Numbered from the stretch's first letter, positions 8,054-19,941 are shown. The stretch: 64,000 bases of DNA from Massilia sp. Se16.2.3 (GCF_014171595.1 NZ_CP050451.1:434001-498000); one strand, 5' to 3'. Program-made: numbers and translations. Notes: generated by a model from the letters alone, not told the origin.

Positions 8054-9126
8054 TCAGATGGTGCGGCCAGCGCCCTTGCTCGCCACGCCTTTGCTGGCCG
8101 CGACCATGTGCATGGCGGCGCGGATCGCCTCGACCATGCTGCCGCAGTCGGCCAGGCCGGGTCCCTGCGCCGCCAAATCGAGCGCGGTGCCGTGGTCGAC
8201 CGAGGTGCGGATCAGCGGCAGGCCGAGCGTGACGTTGATGCCGCGCCCGAAGGTCGCGTGCTTGAGCACAGGCAGGCCCGGTCGTGGTACATCGCCAGCA
8301 CGCAGTCGGCGTCCTGCAGATATTTCGGCTGGAACAGGGTGTCGGCCGGATAGGGTCCGCGCGCGTCGATGCCGCGGGCGCGCGCCGCCGCCGGGGCCGG
8401 TGCGATGACATCGATTTCCTCGCGCCCGAGGTAGCCGTTCTCGCCCGCGTGCGGGTTCAGGCCCGTGACCAGGATGCGCGGCGCGGCGATGCCGAATTTG
8501 TCGCGCAGGTCGCGGTGCAGGATGTCGAGCACCCGGGCCAGGCCCTCCTCGGTGATCGCGCCCGGCACGTCTTTCAAGGGCAGGTGGGTGGTGGCCAGCG
8601 CGACGCGCAGGTAAGCTTGGTCATTCGCCGGCTGCCCCGCCAGCATCATGACCACCCCAGGGGTGCCGGTCTGCTCGGCCAGGTATTCGGTGTGGCCGGA
8701 AAAGGCGATGCCGGCCTCGTTGATGGTGCTTTTCTGCAGGGGCGCGGTGACCATGCCCTCGAACCAGCCCGCCCTGACGCCTTCGATGGCCAGGTCGAGC
8801 GTGGCCAGCACGGCGCGGCCGTTCCCGGCGTCGAGGGTGCCGGGCACCACGTGGGCGGCGAGCGGCACGTCGACGACGGCCACGCGCTCGCGGCCGAAGT
8901 GCGGCAGGCCGCCATTGCGCAGCGCCCGGATCGACAGGGCCGACAGGCGGATGCCTGGGTCGATCAGGCTGGCCGTGAGCGACAGGAAGGCGGCGTCGCC
9001 CACCAGCACGCAATTGGCCTCTTCGCGCAGCGCCCAGGCTGCGCGGATGGCGATCTCGGGACCGATCCCGGCCGGCTCGCCGACGGTGAGCGCCAGGGTC
9101 GGGCGCACGGTCAGCGGTGCGGCCAT
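8054..9126 (-). pseudogene. pdxA: 4-hydroxythreonine-4-phosphate dehydrogenase PdxA, one frameshift
   Basis: PdxA oxidises 4-phosphohydroxythreonine in the DXP-dependent pyridoxal phosphate pathway. From the ATG at 9126 the frame encodes [11 protein letters not shown], the metal-ligand region [21 protein letters not shown] and AMYHDR. It then leaves the frame, and the expected [20 protein letters not shown] continues in another frame to a stop at 8054, with [12 protein letters not shown] intact. Adding one C to the CCC run at 8277-8279 would restore a complete protein of normal length, so an assembly indel is more likely than real loss. It starts 4 bp after surA. Confidence 0.9.
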
Positions 9127-9130
9127 GGGA

Positions 9131-10564
9131 TCAGCCCTCCTCGCGGTACTCGACGTAGGCGCGGTCGCGCACTTCGCGCGCCCAGTTTTCCATGGCTTCG
9201 CCGAGTTTGCGTTCGCGGATCACCTGGCGTGCCTGCAGACGCTCCTTCTCCTTCGTCACGTCCTCGGTCTTGCGCTCGAGCACTTCGATCAGGTGCAGGC
9301 CGATCGGGGTTTCGACCACGTCGGAGATCTTGCCCGTCGGCAGGGCATTCATCGCGGTGGCGAATTCCGGCATCACGTCTTCCTCGGTCAGCCAGCCGAG
9401 TTCACCGCCCTTGACCGCGGTACTGTCCTGGCTGTTCTGGCGTGCCATGTCCTCGAAGCTCGCGGCCTTGCTCTCGATCCTGGCCTTGATCTCGGCCAGC
9501 TTGCGGCGGGCTTCCGCCGCCGGCAGCGTCGGCGAGGGCTTGATCAGGATGTGGCGGGCGTGGACCTGCTGGGCCGTCGCCTGCTCGGGCTCCTTGGCCA
9601 GGTTGCGCTTGTCGACCAGCTTGATGATGTGGAAGCCGGCAGTGCCCTTGAGGACGGGCGTGACCTGGCCGGGGCTGAGTTTGCGCAGTTCGTTGGAGAT
9701 CGCCGGCGGCAGGCGGTCCGGGTCGCGCCAGCCGATGGCGCCGCCCTTGAGGGCATCGGGCGCGTCGGAATAGGTGGCGGCCATTTTCGCGAAGTCGGCG
9801 CCGGCGCGCAGCTGGCGCGCCACTTCATCGGCACGGGCACGGCGCGCGGCGATCTGCTCGGGCGTGGCATTCGCAGGAATGCCCACCAGGATCTGCGCAA
9901 TGTCCATCTCGACGCGTTCGGCGGCGGCCGCCTTCACAGCGGCCAGGTAGGTGTCGACTTCCGCGTCGGACACCTGGATCTTGGCGTCGACCTCGTGCTC
10001 GCGCAGGCGCTGCATCATGATCTCGTTGCGGATCTCTTCGCGGAACTGGACGAAGGTCATGCCTTCCTTTTCCATCTGGTTGCGCATTTCCTGGACCGAC
10101 ATCTTCTGGCCCTCGGCAATGCGGCCGATCGCCGCGTCGAGCATGCGGTCGTCGACGCGCACGCCCATTTCCTTGGCCAGCTGCAGCTGGGCGCGCTCGA
10201 CGACCATGGCTTCGATCACCTGGCGTTCGAGGTCGGCCTGGGAAGGCAGCTGCGCGTTCTGCGCGCGCAGGCGCGCGGCGATCTGGGCCACGCGCTTGTC
10301 GACCTCGTTGCGGGTGATGACCTCGTCGTTGACGACGACGCGGATGGCGTCGACGACGTTCGCGTTGCTCGAGGCCGGCGGCAGGAAACCGCTACCGGGC
10401 TTGGCTTCCGCCTTGGCTTCCGCCTTGGCGGCGGCCTGTGCAGGAGCGGCGGCGGGCCTGGGGCCCCGGGCCAGGGCCGCATTGGCCGTGAGCGCGCACA
10501 GCAGCGCCGCTGCGAGCTTAAGGTGATGCAAACGGATAGTACGCATAATCTGGGAAGCACTCAT
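9131..10564 (-). CDS. surA: Periplasmic peptidyl-prolyl isomerase and chaperone SurA
   Basis: SurA escorts unfolded outer membrane proteins to the Bam complex. A signal peptide ([18 protein letters not shown]) leads an Ala/Lys-rich linker and the SurA N-terminal domain ([16 protein letters not shown], then [16 protein letters not shown]). Two parvulin domains follow: the first with [16 protein letters not shown] and [13 protein letters not shown], the second with [17 protein letters not shown] and [14 protein letters not shown], then FGE-type closing strands. Length is 477 residues, slightly above E. coli. An alternative ATG at 10546 would shorten the signal. It sits between lptD and pdxA in the conserved operon. 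Confidence 0.96.
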   Translation of the reverse strand: MSASQIMRTIRLHHLKLAAALLCALTANAALARGPRPAAAPAQAAAKAEAKAEAKPGSGFLPPASSNANVVDAIRVVVNDEVITRNEVDKRVAQIAARLRAQNAQLPSQADLERQVIEAMVVERAQLQLAKEMGVRVDDRMLDAAIGRIAEGQKMSVQEMRNQMEKEGMTFVQFREEIRNEIMMQRLREHEVDAKIQVSDAEVDTYLAAVKAAAAERVEMDIAQILVGIPANATPEQIAARRARADEVARQLRAGADFAKMAATYSDAPDALKGGAIGWRDPDRLPPAISNELRKLSPGQVTPVLKGTAGFHIIKLVDKRNLAKEPEQATAQQVHARHILIKPSPTLPAAEARRKLAEIKARIESKAASFEDMARQNSQDSTAVKGGELGWLTEEDVMPEFATAMNALPTGKISDVVETPIGLHLIEVLERKTEDVTKEKERLQARQVIRERKLGEAMENWAREVRDRAYVEYREEG

Positions 10565-10603
10565 TCAGGTCAAAAAACATCCAGGGTCCAGCTCGGGGCC
10601 CGG

Positions 10604-12829
10604 TCAAGGACGGCCGACGTTGGTGTTCAGCCGGGTATAGCCGGGAATAGACTTATAAAACGAATCGAGCGGATTGCCAAGCCCCAGGCGCGACAGGCCG
10701 TTCAGCTCGAGCTGGAAGAACATGCGCGTCGAGGTGGCTTGCGCCGCCGTCACGAAGCGCTGCGCCCCCATCCGGAAGACCCAGCAATCGGCCTTGTATT
10801 CCAGGCCGCCCAGGCTTTCCAGCACCTTGTGGTCGCGCAGCGAGTAGCTGACGCGCCCGACGCCGTACCAGCGCATCGACAGCGGCCACTGCGCCGAGAT
10901 GTCGGCATTGCGGAAGCTGTCGCGCACGAAACGGTATTCGGCGTTGAGCACTTTCATCGGCCCCGGGGTGAAGCGTACGCCATGGCTCTGGCTGTACACG
11001 CTCTTGCCGGTCGCATCGTATTGTACGCTGCTGTCGAAGTTCCAGTTATCGATGATGCGGCCCGACGCCGCCAGCAGCAGGTCGGACTTGCCCTGGCCGT
11101 TCGGCGAACGGCCCACGCGCGGCTCGGTGAGATAGAAGCGCTGGCCGATGGCCATGCGCAGGCGCTCGGCGCCGTCCGGCTCGATAAAGCGCGACACCAC
11201 GGCCGCGGTCAGCTGGTTGGCGTCCGACACCCGGTCGGCACCGACGAAGCGGTTTTCGCTGAACAGCTGGGCGTAGCTGAAACCGGCCTCGCCGGTATCG
11301 AAGCTCGGGAATTCGTCCTGGTTCTTGTAGGGCGTGCGCACGTAGAACAGGCGCGGCTCGAGGGTCTGGGTGACGGCGGTGCCGAACAGCTTGGCGTCGC
11401 GCTCGAACACCATGCCGCTGTCGATCGAGAACATCGGCAGCGTGCGCGACAGGCTGGTGCGGTTGGTCGGGCTGCGCGAATTCTCGTCCATCGCGTACTT
11501 GGTCGCGTGCAGCATCAGCTTCGGCGTGATGAAGTAGCCAGGCTGGATCCAGGGGTAGCTGACCTGCGACACGGCCACCAGGCGGTTGCCGGTGTCGAAG
11601 GTCGGATGCGCGAAGCGCGTCGCCTCGGCATCGAAGGCCCAGTCGAAGCCTTTCACGTCGTAGCGCCCGGTGTGGAAATTAATTTGCGGCAGGCGGTCGT
11701 AAGGACGCGGAATCGTCAGGCGCGGGTCGGCTTTCGACGCCGGCTCCTGCAGGATCTGGAAGTTCTGGGCGCGCGCGGAGAGGCTCCAGTACTGGGTGCC
11801 GTAGCTGGTATAGAGCTCGCGCACCAACTGGCGCTCGGCGCTGGTCGAGACCGTGCGCGAAAAGTCGCTCGGGTATTCGTCGTCGGAGGCGGCGTTCAGG
11901 TTCCAGCCGGCGCCCCAGCCCGGTGCCAGGGTCTGGTTATGTACCGAATTGACCAGCCAGCGGTCGGTCTTGGTGATGCGGTCGTTCGGCAGGACTTCGA
12001 TGTGGGTTTCGCCGCCATACGTGCCACGCTTGGTCTCGCCGATGTAGCGTGCCGTGGCGCCGAGCTGCAGGCCGCGGTCGAACATCATGCGCGGGAACAC
12101 CGTCAAATCGCGGTTCGGCGCGATGTTGAAGTAATACGGCACCATGATCTCGGACTTGCCCTTGGCGCCGAAGTCGAGCGTCGGCGGCAGCCAGCCGGAA
12201 CGGCGCGCGCCCGAGAGCGAGAACGACAGCGCCGGCGTCGCCAGGATCGGCACGTCCTTGAAATAGATGACGGTCTTGCCAGCGGTGCCGACGTCGCGCC
12301 CGGAATCGAGGCGCAGCGTGCTCGACTTCAGGTACCAGTCGGGATTCGGGCCTTCGCAGGTGCTGTAGGTGCCGTCGACCACCAGGGCCTGGTCTTCGCT
12401 GAGGAAGTCGATGCGGTCCGCCCCCCCTTGCGCATTGTTCATCTGCAGGTGGTATTTCGGGTTGAGCACCCAGCCCCGCCCCGTGGACATGTTCATCTGC
12501 AGCGAATCGCCCTGGTAGCGGTCGCCGAAACGCCACATCTGGACGTTGCCGCTGGCCGTGACCTCGTCCTCGACCAGGCGATAGCAGGCCGTATCGGCCT
12601 TCAGTTTCGACTGGCCGCGGGTGATTTCGACGTCGCGGCTGAGGTTGATCTCGCGGTCAGGACGGCCGCCGATCTCCTCGGCGCGCACGGTAACGGGAAG
12701 GTCTTGTTCGTCTGCATGGGACGCGGCCGGAGCGACCTGCGCATGCAAGGGCCCCGAGGCCACGGTGACGAGAGCGGACAAGGCAAATGCCCGCCGCTGC
12801 GGGAATGGTAGGGCCGTAAACCAGCTCAT
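10604..12829 (-). CDS. lptD: LPS assembly outer membrane protein LptD
   Basis: LptD is the beta-barrel that, with LptE, inserts lipopolysaccharide into the outer leaflet. The 741-residue protein has a signal peptide, then the OstA jellyroll domain (VTVRAEEIGGRPDREINLSRDVEITRG is spread over about 45-71, followed by SGNVQMWRFGDRYQGDSLQMN). The barrel domain begins with the family motif GWLPPTLDFGAKG and ends YTRLN. Cys residues in CYRLV, STCEG and ADCWVF could form the inter-domain disulfides known for this family. It is the first gene of the operon with surA, pdxA and rsmA and is divergent from amgK. Confidence 0.96.
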   Translation of the reverse strand: MSWFTALPFPQRRAFALSALVTVASGPLHAQVAPAASHADEQDLPVTVRAEEIGGRPDREINLSRDVEITRGQSKLKADTACYRLVEDEVTASGNVQMWRFGDRYQGDSLQMNMSTGRGWVLNPKYHLQMNNAQGGADRIDFLSEDQALVVDGTYSTCEGPNPDWYLKSSTLRLDSGRDVGTAGKTVIYFKDVPILATPALSFSLSGARRSGWLPPTLDFGAKGKSEIMVPYYFNIAPNRDLTVFPRMMFDRGLQLGATARYIGETKRGTYGGETHIEVLPNDRITKTDRWLVNSVHNQTLAPGWGAGWNLNAASDDEYPSDFSRTVSTSAERQLVRELYTSYGTQYWSLSARAQNFQILQEPASKADPRLTIPRPYDRLPQINFHTGRYDVKGFDWAFDAEATRFAHPTFDTGNRLVAVSQVSYPWIQPGYFITPKLMLHATKYAMDENSRSPTNRTSLSRTLPMFSIDSGMVFERDAKLFGTAVTQTLEPRLFYVRTPYKNQDEFPSFDTGEAGFSYAQLFSENRFVGADRVSDANQLTAAVVSRFIEPDGAERLRMAIGQRFYLTEPRVGRSPNGQGKSDLLLAASGRIIDNWNFDSSVQYDATGKSVYSQSHGVRFTPGPMKVLNAEYRFVRDSFRNADISAQWPLSMRWYGVGRVSYSLRDHKVLESLGGLEYKADCWVFRMGAQRFVTAAQATSTRMFFQLELNGLSRLGLGNPLDSFYKSIPGYTRLNTNVGRP

Positions 12830-12924
12830 GGAATCTTGGGCTGCACCATAAAGGGCGATTTTTTGGATTGAATCCCTTATTATATGGGAATTGCCTCCCT
12901 CAACCGGTTTTACCTGGACGTTTC

Positions 12925-13983
12925 ATGTCTTCTCTGTATCAAAACACCCCCAATTCCGCCGAGCAGGACGCGCGCCTGGCACTGCTGACCGAATGGCTGG
13001 GCACGACGGGCCTGGTGGACACCGGTTCGCGCCGGCCGGCCTCGTCGGATGCGAGTTTCCGCCGCTACTTCCGCCTCGATGTGGCGCCCGCGCTACGCGC
13101 GAAACTGGGCGACACGCTGATCGCCATGGACGCCCCGCCGGAGCGCGAAAACGTGCCCGCCTTCATCCACGTGCAAGGCTTGCTGCAGGACGCCGGCGTC
13201 ACCGTGCCGGCCATCGTCGCACGCGACGTCGAGCGCGGTTTCCTGCTGCTGTCGGACCTCGGCACCACGACTTACCTGCAGCGTCTCGATGCCGACAATG
13301 CCGCCTTCATGTACTCGGATGCGGTCGATGCCCTGATCAAGTTCCAGATGGCCAGCCGCCCGGGCGTGCTGCCCGAGTTCGACCGTGCCTTCGTGCTGCG
13401 CGAAATGAACCTGTTCCCCGAGTGGTACATCGGGCGCCACCTGGGCGTGACCCTGGACGAGAAACAGCAGGCGCAACTCGATAAAGTGTTCGAGGCGATC
13501 ACGTCGAACGTGCTGGCCCAGCAGCAGGTGTTCATGCACCGCGATTTCCACTCGCGCAACCTGATGTTCCTCGACAGTGGCAACCCGGGCGTGCTCGACT
13601 TCCAGGACGCCGTCTACGGCCCCGTCACCTACGACCTCGGCTCGCTGCTGCGCGACGCCTACATCCAGTGGGACGAAGAGATCGTGCTCGACTGGGTCGT
13701 CCGTTACTGGCAAAGCGCCAAGCAGGTCGGCCTGCCGGTGAACCCGGACATCGACGCCTTCTACCGCGACTTCGAGTTCATGGCCCTGCAGCGCCACCTG
13801 AAGATCCTCGGTATCTTCTGCCGCCTGAACTACCGCGACGGCAAGGCGATCTACATGGGCGACTTGCCGACCGTGCTCGACTACGTGCGCAAGACCGCCA
13901 ACCGCTACACTGAACTCAAGCCGCTGCTGCGCCTGCTCGACGCGTTCGAGGACAAGGCACCGCAGGTCGGCTACACCTTCTGA
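12925..13983 (+). CDS. amgK: N-acetylmuramate/N-acetylglucosamine kinase AmgK
   Basis: A 352-residue kinase of the aminoglycoside phosphotransferase fold that phosphorylates the anomeric hydroxyl of MurNAc in the cell-wall recycling route found in Pseudomonas and many betaproteobacteria. The catalytic loop is FMHRDFHSRNLMFL and the metal site is GVLDFQDAVYGP. RRPASSDASFRRYFRL at the N-terminus matches the family. The ATG at 12925 was chosen over an upstream TTG because homologous sequence starts there. It lies 16 bp before murU, so the pair form an operon, transcribed away from lptD. Confidence 0.92.
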   Translation: MSSLYQNTPNSAEQDARLALLTEWLGTTGLVDTGSRRPASSDASFRRYFRLDVAPALRAKLGDTLIAMDAPPERENVPAFIHVQGLLQDAGVTVPAIVARDVERGFLLLSDLGTTTYLQRLDADNAAFMYSDAVDALIKFQMASRPGVLPEFDRAFVLREMNLFPEWYIGRHLGVTLDEKQQAQLDKVFEAITSNVLAQQQVFMHRDFHSRNLMFLDSGNPGVLDFQDAVYGPVTYDLGSLLRDAYIQWDEEIVLDWVVRYWQSAKQVGLPVNPDIDAFYRDFEFMALQRHLKILGIFCRLNYRDGKAIYMGDLPTVLDYVRKTANRYTELKPLLRLLDAFEDKAPQVGYTF

Positions 13984-13999
13984 TTTTCCGGATAGCCCC

Positions 14000-14715
14000 A
14001 TGAAAGCCATGATCCTCGCTGCCGGCCGCGGCGAACGCATGCGTCCGCTGACGGACGCCTGCCCGAAACCCCTGCTGGAAGTGCGCGGCCGTCCGCTCAT
14101 CGTCTGGCACATCCTGAACCTGGTGCGCGCAGGTATCCACGACATCGTCATCAACCACTCCTACCTCGGCCACATGCTCGAGGAGGCGCTGGGCGACGGC
14201 AGCCAGTACGGCGCGCGCATCCAGTATTCGCACGAACCGACCCCGCTGGAAACGGCGGGTGGCATCGCCAACGCCCTGCACCTGCTTGGCGACGAGCCTT
14301 TCGTGGCGCTGTCGGGCGACATCTACGCACCCTATTTCGATTTCACGCAGGTGTTCGACGCGCTGCCGGACAAGGACGCGGTCGGCCAGCCTATCCCCGC
14401 GGATAAACGCGACATCGCCTGGCTGTACCTGACACCGAACCCGTGGCACAACCCTGAAGGCGACTTCGGCATCGACATGTATACGCTCTCGAACGAGGGC
14501 GATCCGAAGTGGAATTTCGGGAACATCGGCGTGTATCGCCGCGAAATGTTCGACGGCATCGCCCCGGGCGAATTCGTCAAGTTCGGCCCGCTGATGCGCA
14601 AGTTCATCGCGCAAGGCCGCGTCGGCGGCGAAATCTACCACGGTCCCTGGGTCAACGTCGGCACCGTGCGCCAGCTCGAGGAACTCAACGCGCCGCTGGC
14701 GAAGAGGTCGGGCCA

Positions 14716-14719
<4 letters not shown>
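14000..14719 (+). CDS. murU: N-acetylmuramate alpha-1-phosphate uridylyltransferase MurU
   Basis: This 239-residue nucleotidyltransferase converts MurNAc-1-phosphate and UTP into UDP-MurNAc, bypassing the fosfomycin-sensitive MurA step. The start MKAMILAAGRGERMRPLT is the pyrophosphorylase signature, followed by CPKPLLEVRGRPLI. EPTPLETAGGIANAL and the metal-binding SGDIYAPYDF region also match, as does the terminal WVNVGTVRQLEEL. It directly follows amgK, which makes its substrate. Its stop overlaps the GTG start of pepP. Confidence 0.94.
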
Positions 14720-16047
<1,328 letters not shown>

Positions 16048-16049
16048 AG

Positions 16050-17248
16050 ATGGAGCAGCACCAGGACAATGTCGATATCGCCATCTGCGGCGCCGGGCCG
16101 GTCGGCCTGGCCCGGCGGCGCTGCTGGCGCGGCGCGGCATCGAGGGCAAGCGCATCGCCCTCATTGATGCGCGCGCGCGCGCGCTCGGCCAGTCAATTTC
16201 CGACCCGCGCTCGATCGCGCTGGCCTGGGGCAGCCGCCTGCTGCTCGAGGAAGTCGGCGCCTGGCCGCTGTCGTCCACAAACGCATCCACGCCCATCCAC
16301 AGCATCCACGTCTCGCGCCGCGGCCACTTCGGGCGCAGCCTGATGGACCGCAGCGAACACGACCTGGAGGCGCTCGGCTACGTCACCCGCTACGGCGAGG
16401 TCGTCGATGCGCTGGCCCGTGCGGTCGACCGCGCCGGCGTGCAGGTGATCCGTCCGGCCCGCGTTGCCGCGCTCGACGAAGGCGGCGAACACGTCACCTT
16501 GAGGCTCGACGACGGCCGTACCGTGACTGCGCAGGTGGCGGTCGGTGCCGAAGGCGGCGTGTTCGGCCAGCAGGAAGACAAATCGCAGACGCGCGATTAT
16601 GGCCAGAGCGCCGTCATCGCCCGCGTCACGGCCGCCAGCCCGATCCCGCATCGCGCCTTCGAGCGTTTTACCGACGAAGGCCCGCTGGCGCTGCTGCCGC
16701 AGGACGGCGCTGACGGCCATGGCTACGCGCTGGTCTGGTGCGTCGCTCCGGCGCGCGCCGAGCAGTTGCAGGCGATGGAGGAAGCGCGCTTCCCGGATGA
16801 ATTGAAAGAGGCCTTTGGCGGCCGCCTTGGGCGTTTTACCCGGGTATCGCCACGGATCACCTATCCGCTCGGCCTGAACGCCGAAGCGCGCGCTACCACG
16901 CGCACGGTCGCCATTGGCAACGCGGCGCAGACCCTGCACCCGGTGGCCGGACAAGGCCTGAACCTCGGCCTGCGCGACGCCGCCGTGCTGGCACGCCTGC
17001 TGGCACGCTGTCCCGGACCGGAAGCCGTGCAGCGTTTCCTCGACGAGCGCGCGCAAGACCGCAAGCTCACCATCGCCCTGACCGACACGATGGCGCGCGC
17101 CTTTGTCGGCAGCGGGCCGCTGCAATCGGTGCTCGGCCTGGGCCTGGCGGCGCTCGACGCCGTGCAGCCGGCGCGCACGCTGCTGGCCGAACTCATGATG
17201 TACGGGCGGCGCGGCGGGTCGTCGTTCATGCCGCACCGGCAAGGGTAG
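16050..17248 (+). pseudogene. UbiH/UbiI-type FAD-dependent ubiquinone hydroxylase, one frameshift
   Basis: The start encodes VDIAICGAGPVGLA, the FAD dinucleotide fold, but the next helix (AALLARRGIEGKRIALIDAR) lies in another frame from about 16120 onward. A small deletion in GGCCCGGCGG explains the break. The rest is intact: QSISDPRSIALAWGS, VGAEGG, and the second FAD motif VAIGNAAQTLHPVAGQGLNL. These are features of the UbiH/UbiF/COQ6 group that hydroxylates the ubiquinone ring. Placement behind pepP favours UbiH, but motifs alone do not separate UbiH from UbiI. Confidence 0.85.
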
Positions 17249-17297
17249 TTCGCAGTACAGCGGCAGCGTATGCAAGGGGACGCCAGCAGCCATCGTT

Positions 17298-17675
17298 CGT
17301 AGGGTGGACTCCCGAGTCCACGCGTTGCAGCGCGTGAACGTCGAAACGATGGTTCGATCGGCAAAGCGTGCCCACCCTGCGACTTGAGGTCCGTCCATCG
17401 AAATACCGTTTCGATCCGCATGCGCCGCACCGCGTGGGCACGGAGTGCCCACCCTACGCCGCAGCAGCCCAAGCCACCGTAGGGTGGGCTCTTGAGCCCA
17501 CGCGGTGTCATCGTCAGTTCATCGGCGTCGCGGACAAGGTATCGCAGACCCAACCTGGTCTCGCCTGGTCGCGACATGAATGCATTTCCACTGTCGTTCA
17601 CGGCGCCTCTCATTCACTGGTAAGACAGCGTGGGGTCATTGAAGCCGGGGGCTTCAATGACAAGCCCACCCTACG
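17298..17675. repeat. Cluster of REP-type palindromes
   Basis: At least five copies lie between 17249 and 17710: 17298-17324 (GGACTCCCGAGTCC core), a half element at 17366-17383, 17431-17459 (GGGCACGGAGTGCCC core), 17478-17504 (GGGCTCTTGAGCCC core) and 17629-17675 (hairpin CATTGAAGC/GCTTCAATG). All share the outer CGTAGGGTGG / CCACGCG ends. No gene is seen in this stretch. Confidence 0.8.
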
Positions 17676-17710
17676 ACAAGTACGCCTACCCTCCCGTCAC
17701 CAAAGATTGC

Positions 17711-17772
17711 GTCAATTTTTCTTGACACGGTTTGCGCTGTCAATTAATCTTGACACGTCAAGAAGTCTTGAC
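17711..17772 (+). promoter_or_regulatory. Promoter with three GTCAA-N6-TTGAC operator-like repeats
   Basis: Three 16-bp inverted repeats occur: GTCAATTTTTCTTGAC (17711-17726), GTCAATTAATCTTGAC (17739-17754) and GTCAAGAAGTCTTGAC (17757-17772), spaced by 28 and 18 bp. A sigma-70-like promoter overlaps them, with TTGACA at 17722-17727, a 17-bp spacer and TAATCT at 17745-17750. The arrangement suggests that a dimeric regulator binds over the promoter of the adjacent HTH gene. Autoregulation is an inference. Confidence 0.65.
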
Positions 17773-17795
17773 AAGCTGCTCGACCAGGGAGACCC

Positions 17796-18368
17796 ATGAC
17801 CACCACCGCCACACCCACCGAACTGTCTGCCACCCAGCGCGCCAGCCTGCATCGCGCCATTGAATCGGCCGTGATCGACCATGCGTCGCTCAGCAAGGAC
17901 CCAGGTGACGAGGCGCTCAATGCCTCGCGCCTGGTTGCCGCCAGCAGCGCGGGTTTGCAGATCTGCGAGGGCTTGCAGAAGGAAGCCGTGCAGCGTGCAC
18001 GTGGCGCCGGGCGCTCGTGGGCCGAACTCGGGGCGCTGATGGGCATCACGCGCCAGGCCGCGCAGCAGCGCTTCGCCCCGTCGGCATCGAAAGAGTGGTT
18101 CACCAAGGAGTGGGTGGCCGTGCATGAAGGACACGAAATCATCGTGCGCAATTCGTGGACGGGCGGCGCCAGGCTGTTCGTCGACGGCGTACAGGTCGCC
18201 GAAAACCGCGAGTTCCTCGCGCTCGACAAGCGCCGCGTGATGATGTCGGCGCAGGTCCCGCGCAAGGACGGCTCGGCCTTCCTGGTCGAGATCCATGCGT
18301 ATGCGCTGCTCACCGTCAGCGTCAAGATTGTCGTGGACGGGAAACAGATCGGGGGAGAGGTGTTCTAA
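17796..18368 (+). CDS. HTH-domain protein of unknown function, possible autoregulator
   Basis: A 190-residue soluble protein with an AGGGAG ribosome site. Residues about 1-70 are helical and acidic (SATQRASLHRAIESAVIDHA). They lead into AGRSWAELGALMGITRQAAQQRF (split here as AGRSWAELGALMG then ITRQAAQQRF, about 72-94), a clear helix-turn-helix of the type seen in many uncharacterised regulators. The C-terminal 95 residues are a beta-rich region with WTGGARLFVDGVQVAENREF and a repeat-like KIVVDGKQIGGEVF, not recognised. Three inverted repeats overlap its promoter. It may sense something through the C-terminal part, but no ligand motif is visible. Confidence 0.75.
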   Translation: MTTTATPTELSATQRASLHRAIESAVIDHASLSKDPGDEALNASRLVAASSAGLQICEGLQKEAVQRARGAGRSWAELGALMGITRQAAQQRFAPSASKEWFTKEWVAVHEGHEIIVRNSWTGGARLFVDGVQVAENREFLALDKRRVMMSAQVPRKDGSAFLVEIHAYALLTVSVKIVVDGKQIGGEVF

Positions 18369-18448
18369 GGGGCGGGTGACCGGGTGTGGCCGATCACCAT
18401 CGGGCGGCACAGCCGCACGGCCTACGCCGTCGAATAAGCGCGCAGCGC

Positions 18449-18475
18449 GTGAATGAGACCCCCGGCCTCATTCAC
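18449..18475. terminator. Hairpin between convergent genes, possible terminator
   Basis: GTGAATGAG and CTCATTCAC form a 9-bp stem around a short C/G-rich loop between the convergent HTH gene and pntB, including the pntB stop codon. There is no T run, so termination by this hairpin alone is uncertain. It resembles the CATTGA-type REP hairpins. Confidence 0.35.
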
Positions 18476-19941
18476 TCCACGGCCTTCACCATCGACTCGA
18501 TCACCTTCTTCGCGTCGCCAAACACCATCATCGTGTTCGGCTGGTAGAACAGGTCGTTGTCCAGGCCTGCGTAACCCGATGCCATCGAGCGCTTGTTGAC
18601 GATAATGCTTTTCGCTTTATAGGCTTCGAGGATCGGCATGCCGGCGATCGGCGATTTCGGATCCTTTGCCGCCGGGTTGACGACGTCGTTCGCGCCCAGC
18701 ACCAGCACCACGTCGGTCTGGCCGAATTCTCCGTTGATGTCTTCCATCTCGGCGACCTGGTCGTAGGGCACCTCGGCTTCGGCCAGCAGCACGTTCATGT
18801 GGCCCGGCATGCGCCCGGCCACCGGGTGGATGGCGTAGCGCACCGTCACGCCGTGGGCGGTGAGTTTATCCACCAGTTCCTTCACCGTGTGCTGGGCGCG
18901 CGCCACGGCCAGGCCGTAGCCCGGCACGATGATCACGGATTCGGCGTTCTGCAGGATGAAGGCGGCATCCTCGGCCGAGCCGGACTTCACCGGGCGCTGC
19001 TCTTTCGCGCCGCCGGTATCGACGGCCGCCTCGCCGCCGAAGCCGCCCAGGATGACGTTGAAGAAGGAGCGGTTCATCGCCTTGCACATGATGTACGAGA
19101 GGATGGCCCCGCTCGAGCCCACCAGCGAGCCGGCGATGATCAGCATCGAATTATTCAGCGAAAACCCGATGCCTGCCGCCGCCCAGCCCGAGTACGAGTT
19201 CAGCATCGACACCACCACCGGCATGTCGGCGCCGCCGATCGGGATGATGATCAACACGCCCAGCAAAAACGAGAGCGCGGCCATGATGGCGAACGGCGTC
19301 CAGGCCGGCGCCACCGCCTCGTCGAAGCAGAACACGAGGCCGAGGGCGACGATGGCAATCGCGATGACGAGGTTCAGGATGTGCTGGCCGCCAAAGCGCA
19401 CCGGCGCGCCCTGGAACAGGCGGAACTTGTATTTGCCCGACAGCTTGCCGAAAGCGATCACGGAACCCGAGAAGGTGACGGCACCGACGAAGGTGCCGAT
19501 GAAGAGCTCCAGGCGGTTGCCGAAGGGGAGCGCCTGGCCGCGGGTGGCGATGTTGAAGGCCCAGGGCTCGGACACGGCGGCAATCGCGATGCAGACGGCC
19601 GCAAGACCGATCAGGGAGTGCATGGCCGCGACCAGTTCCGGCATCTTCGTCATCTCGACCCGCTTGGCAGCCAGCGCGCCGATCGCGCCGCCGCCGGCCA
19701 CGCCGAGGAGCACCAGCGGGAAGCCCATGCGTCCGCCGGTCACCGCGCCATAGGCGAATTCGGCCTGCAGCTTGAAGATCAGGGCGACCGTGGTGGCCAC
19801 CGCGATGGCCATGCCGGCCATGCCGAAGGTGTTACCGAGGCGTGCGGACGAAGGCGAGGACAGGCCTTTGAGCGCCTGGATGAAACATACCGAGGCCACC
19901 AGGTAGAACAGCGTGACCATGTTCATGCTGATGTGATTCAT
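18472..19941 (-). CDS. pntB: NAD(P) transhydrogenase subunit beta
   Basis: PntB is the membrane and NADP(H)-binding subunit of the proton-translocating transhydrogenase, which uses the proton gradient to make NADPH from NADH. It has about nine membrane segments over residues 1-260 (for example [18 protein letters not shown] and [22 protein letters not shown], the latter split by the conserved SYSG). The soluble domain III contains [16 protein letters not shown], the family NADP-site motif, and [17 protein letters not shown]. Length 489 is slightly over normal. The ATG overlaps the pntAB stop, indicating translational coupling. Confidence 0.96.
   Translation of the reverse strand: MNHISMNMVTLFYLVASVCFIQALKGLSSPSSARLGNTFGMAGMAIAVATTVALIFKLQAEFAYGAVTGGRMGFPLVLLGVAGGGAIGALAAKRVEMTKMPELVAAMHSLIGLAAVCIAIAAVSEPWAFNIATRGQALPFGNRLELFIGTFVGAVTFSGSVIAFGKLSGKYKFRLFQGAPVRFGGQHILNLVIAIAIVALGLVFCFDEAVAPAWTPFAIMAALSFLLGVLIIIPIGGADMPVVVSMLNSYSGWAAAGIGFSLNNSMLIIAGSLVGSSGAILSYIMCKAMNRSFFNVILGGFGGEAAVDTGGAKEQRPVKSGSAEDAAFILQNAESVIIVPGYGLAVARAQHTVKELVDKLTAHGVTVRYAIHPVAGRMPGHMNVLLAEAEVPYDQVAEMEDINGEFGQTDVVLVLGANDVVNPAAKDPKSPIAGMPILEAYKAKSIIVNKRSMASGYAGLDNDLFYQPNTMMVFGDAKKVIESMVKAVE

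Noticed and set aside
8648..12811. A very long open frame on the plus strand opposite lptD, surA and pdxA
   Set aside because: It is the mirror of well-supported minus-strand genes with GC-biased third positions. Its product is low-complexity and has no family motif.
17298..17675. Small genes in the 547-bp gap before the HTH gene
   Set aside because: The open frames there run through REP palindromes and lack ribosome sites.
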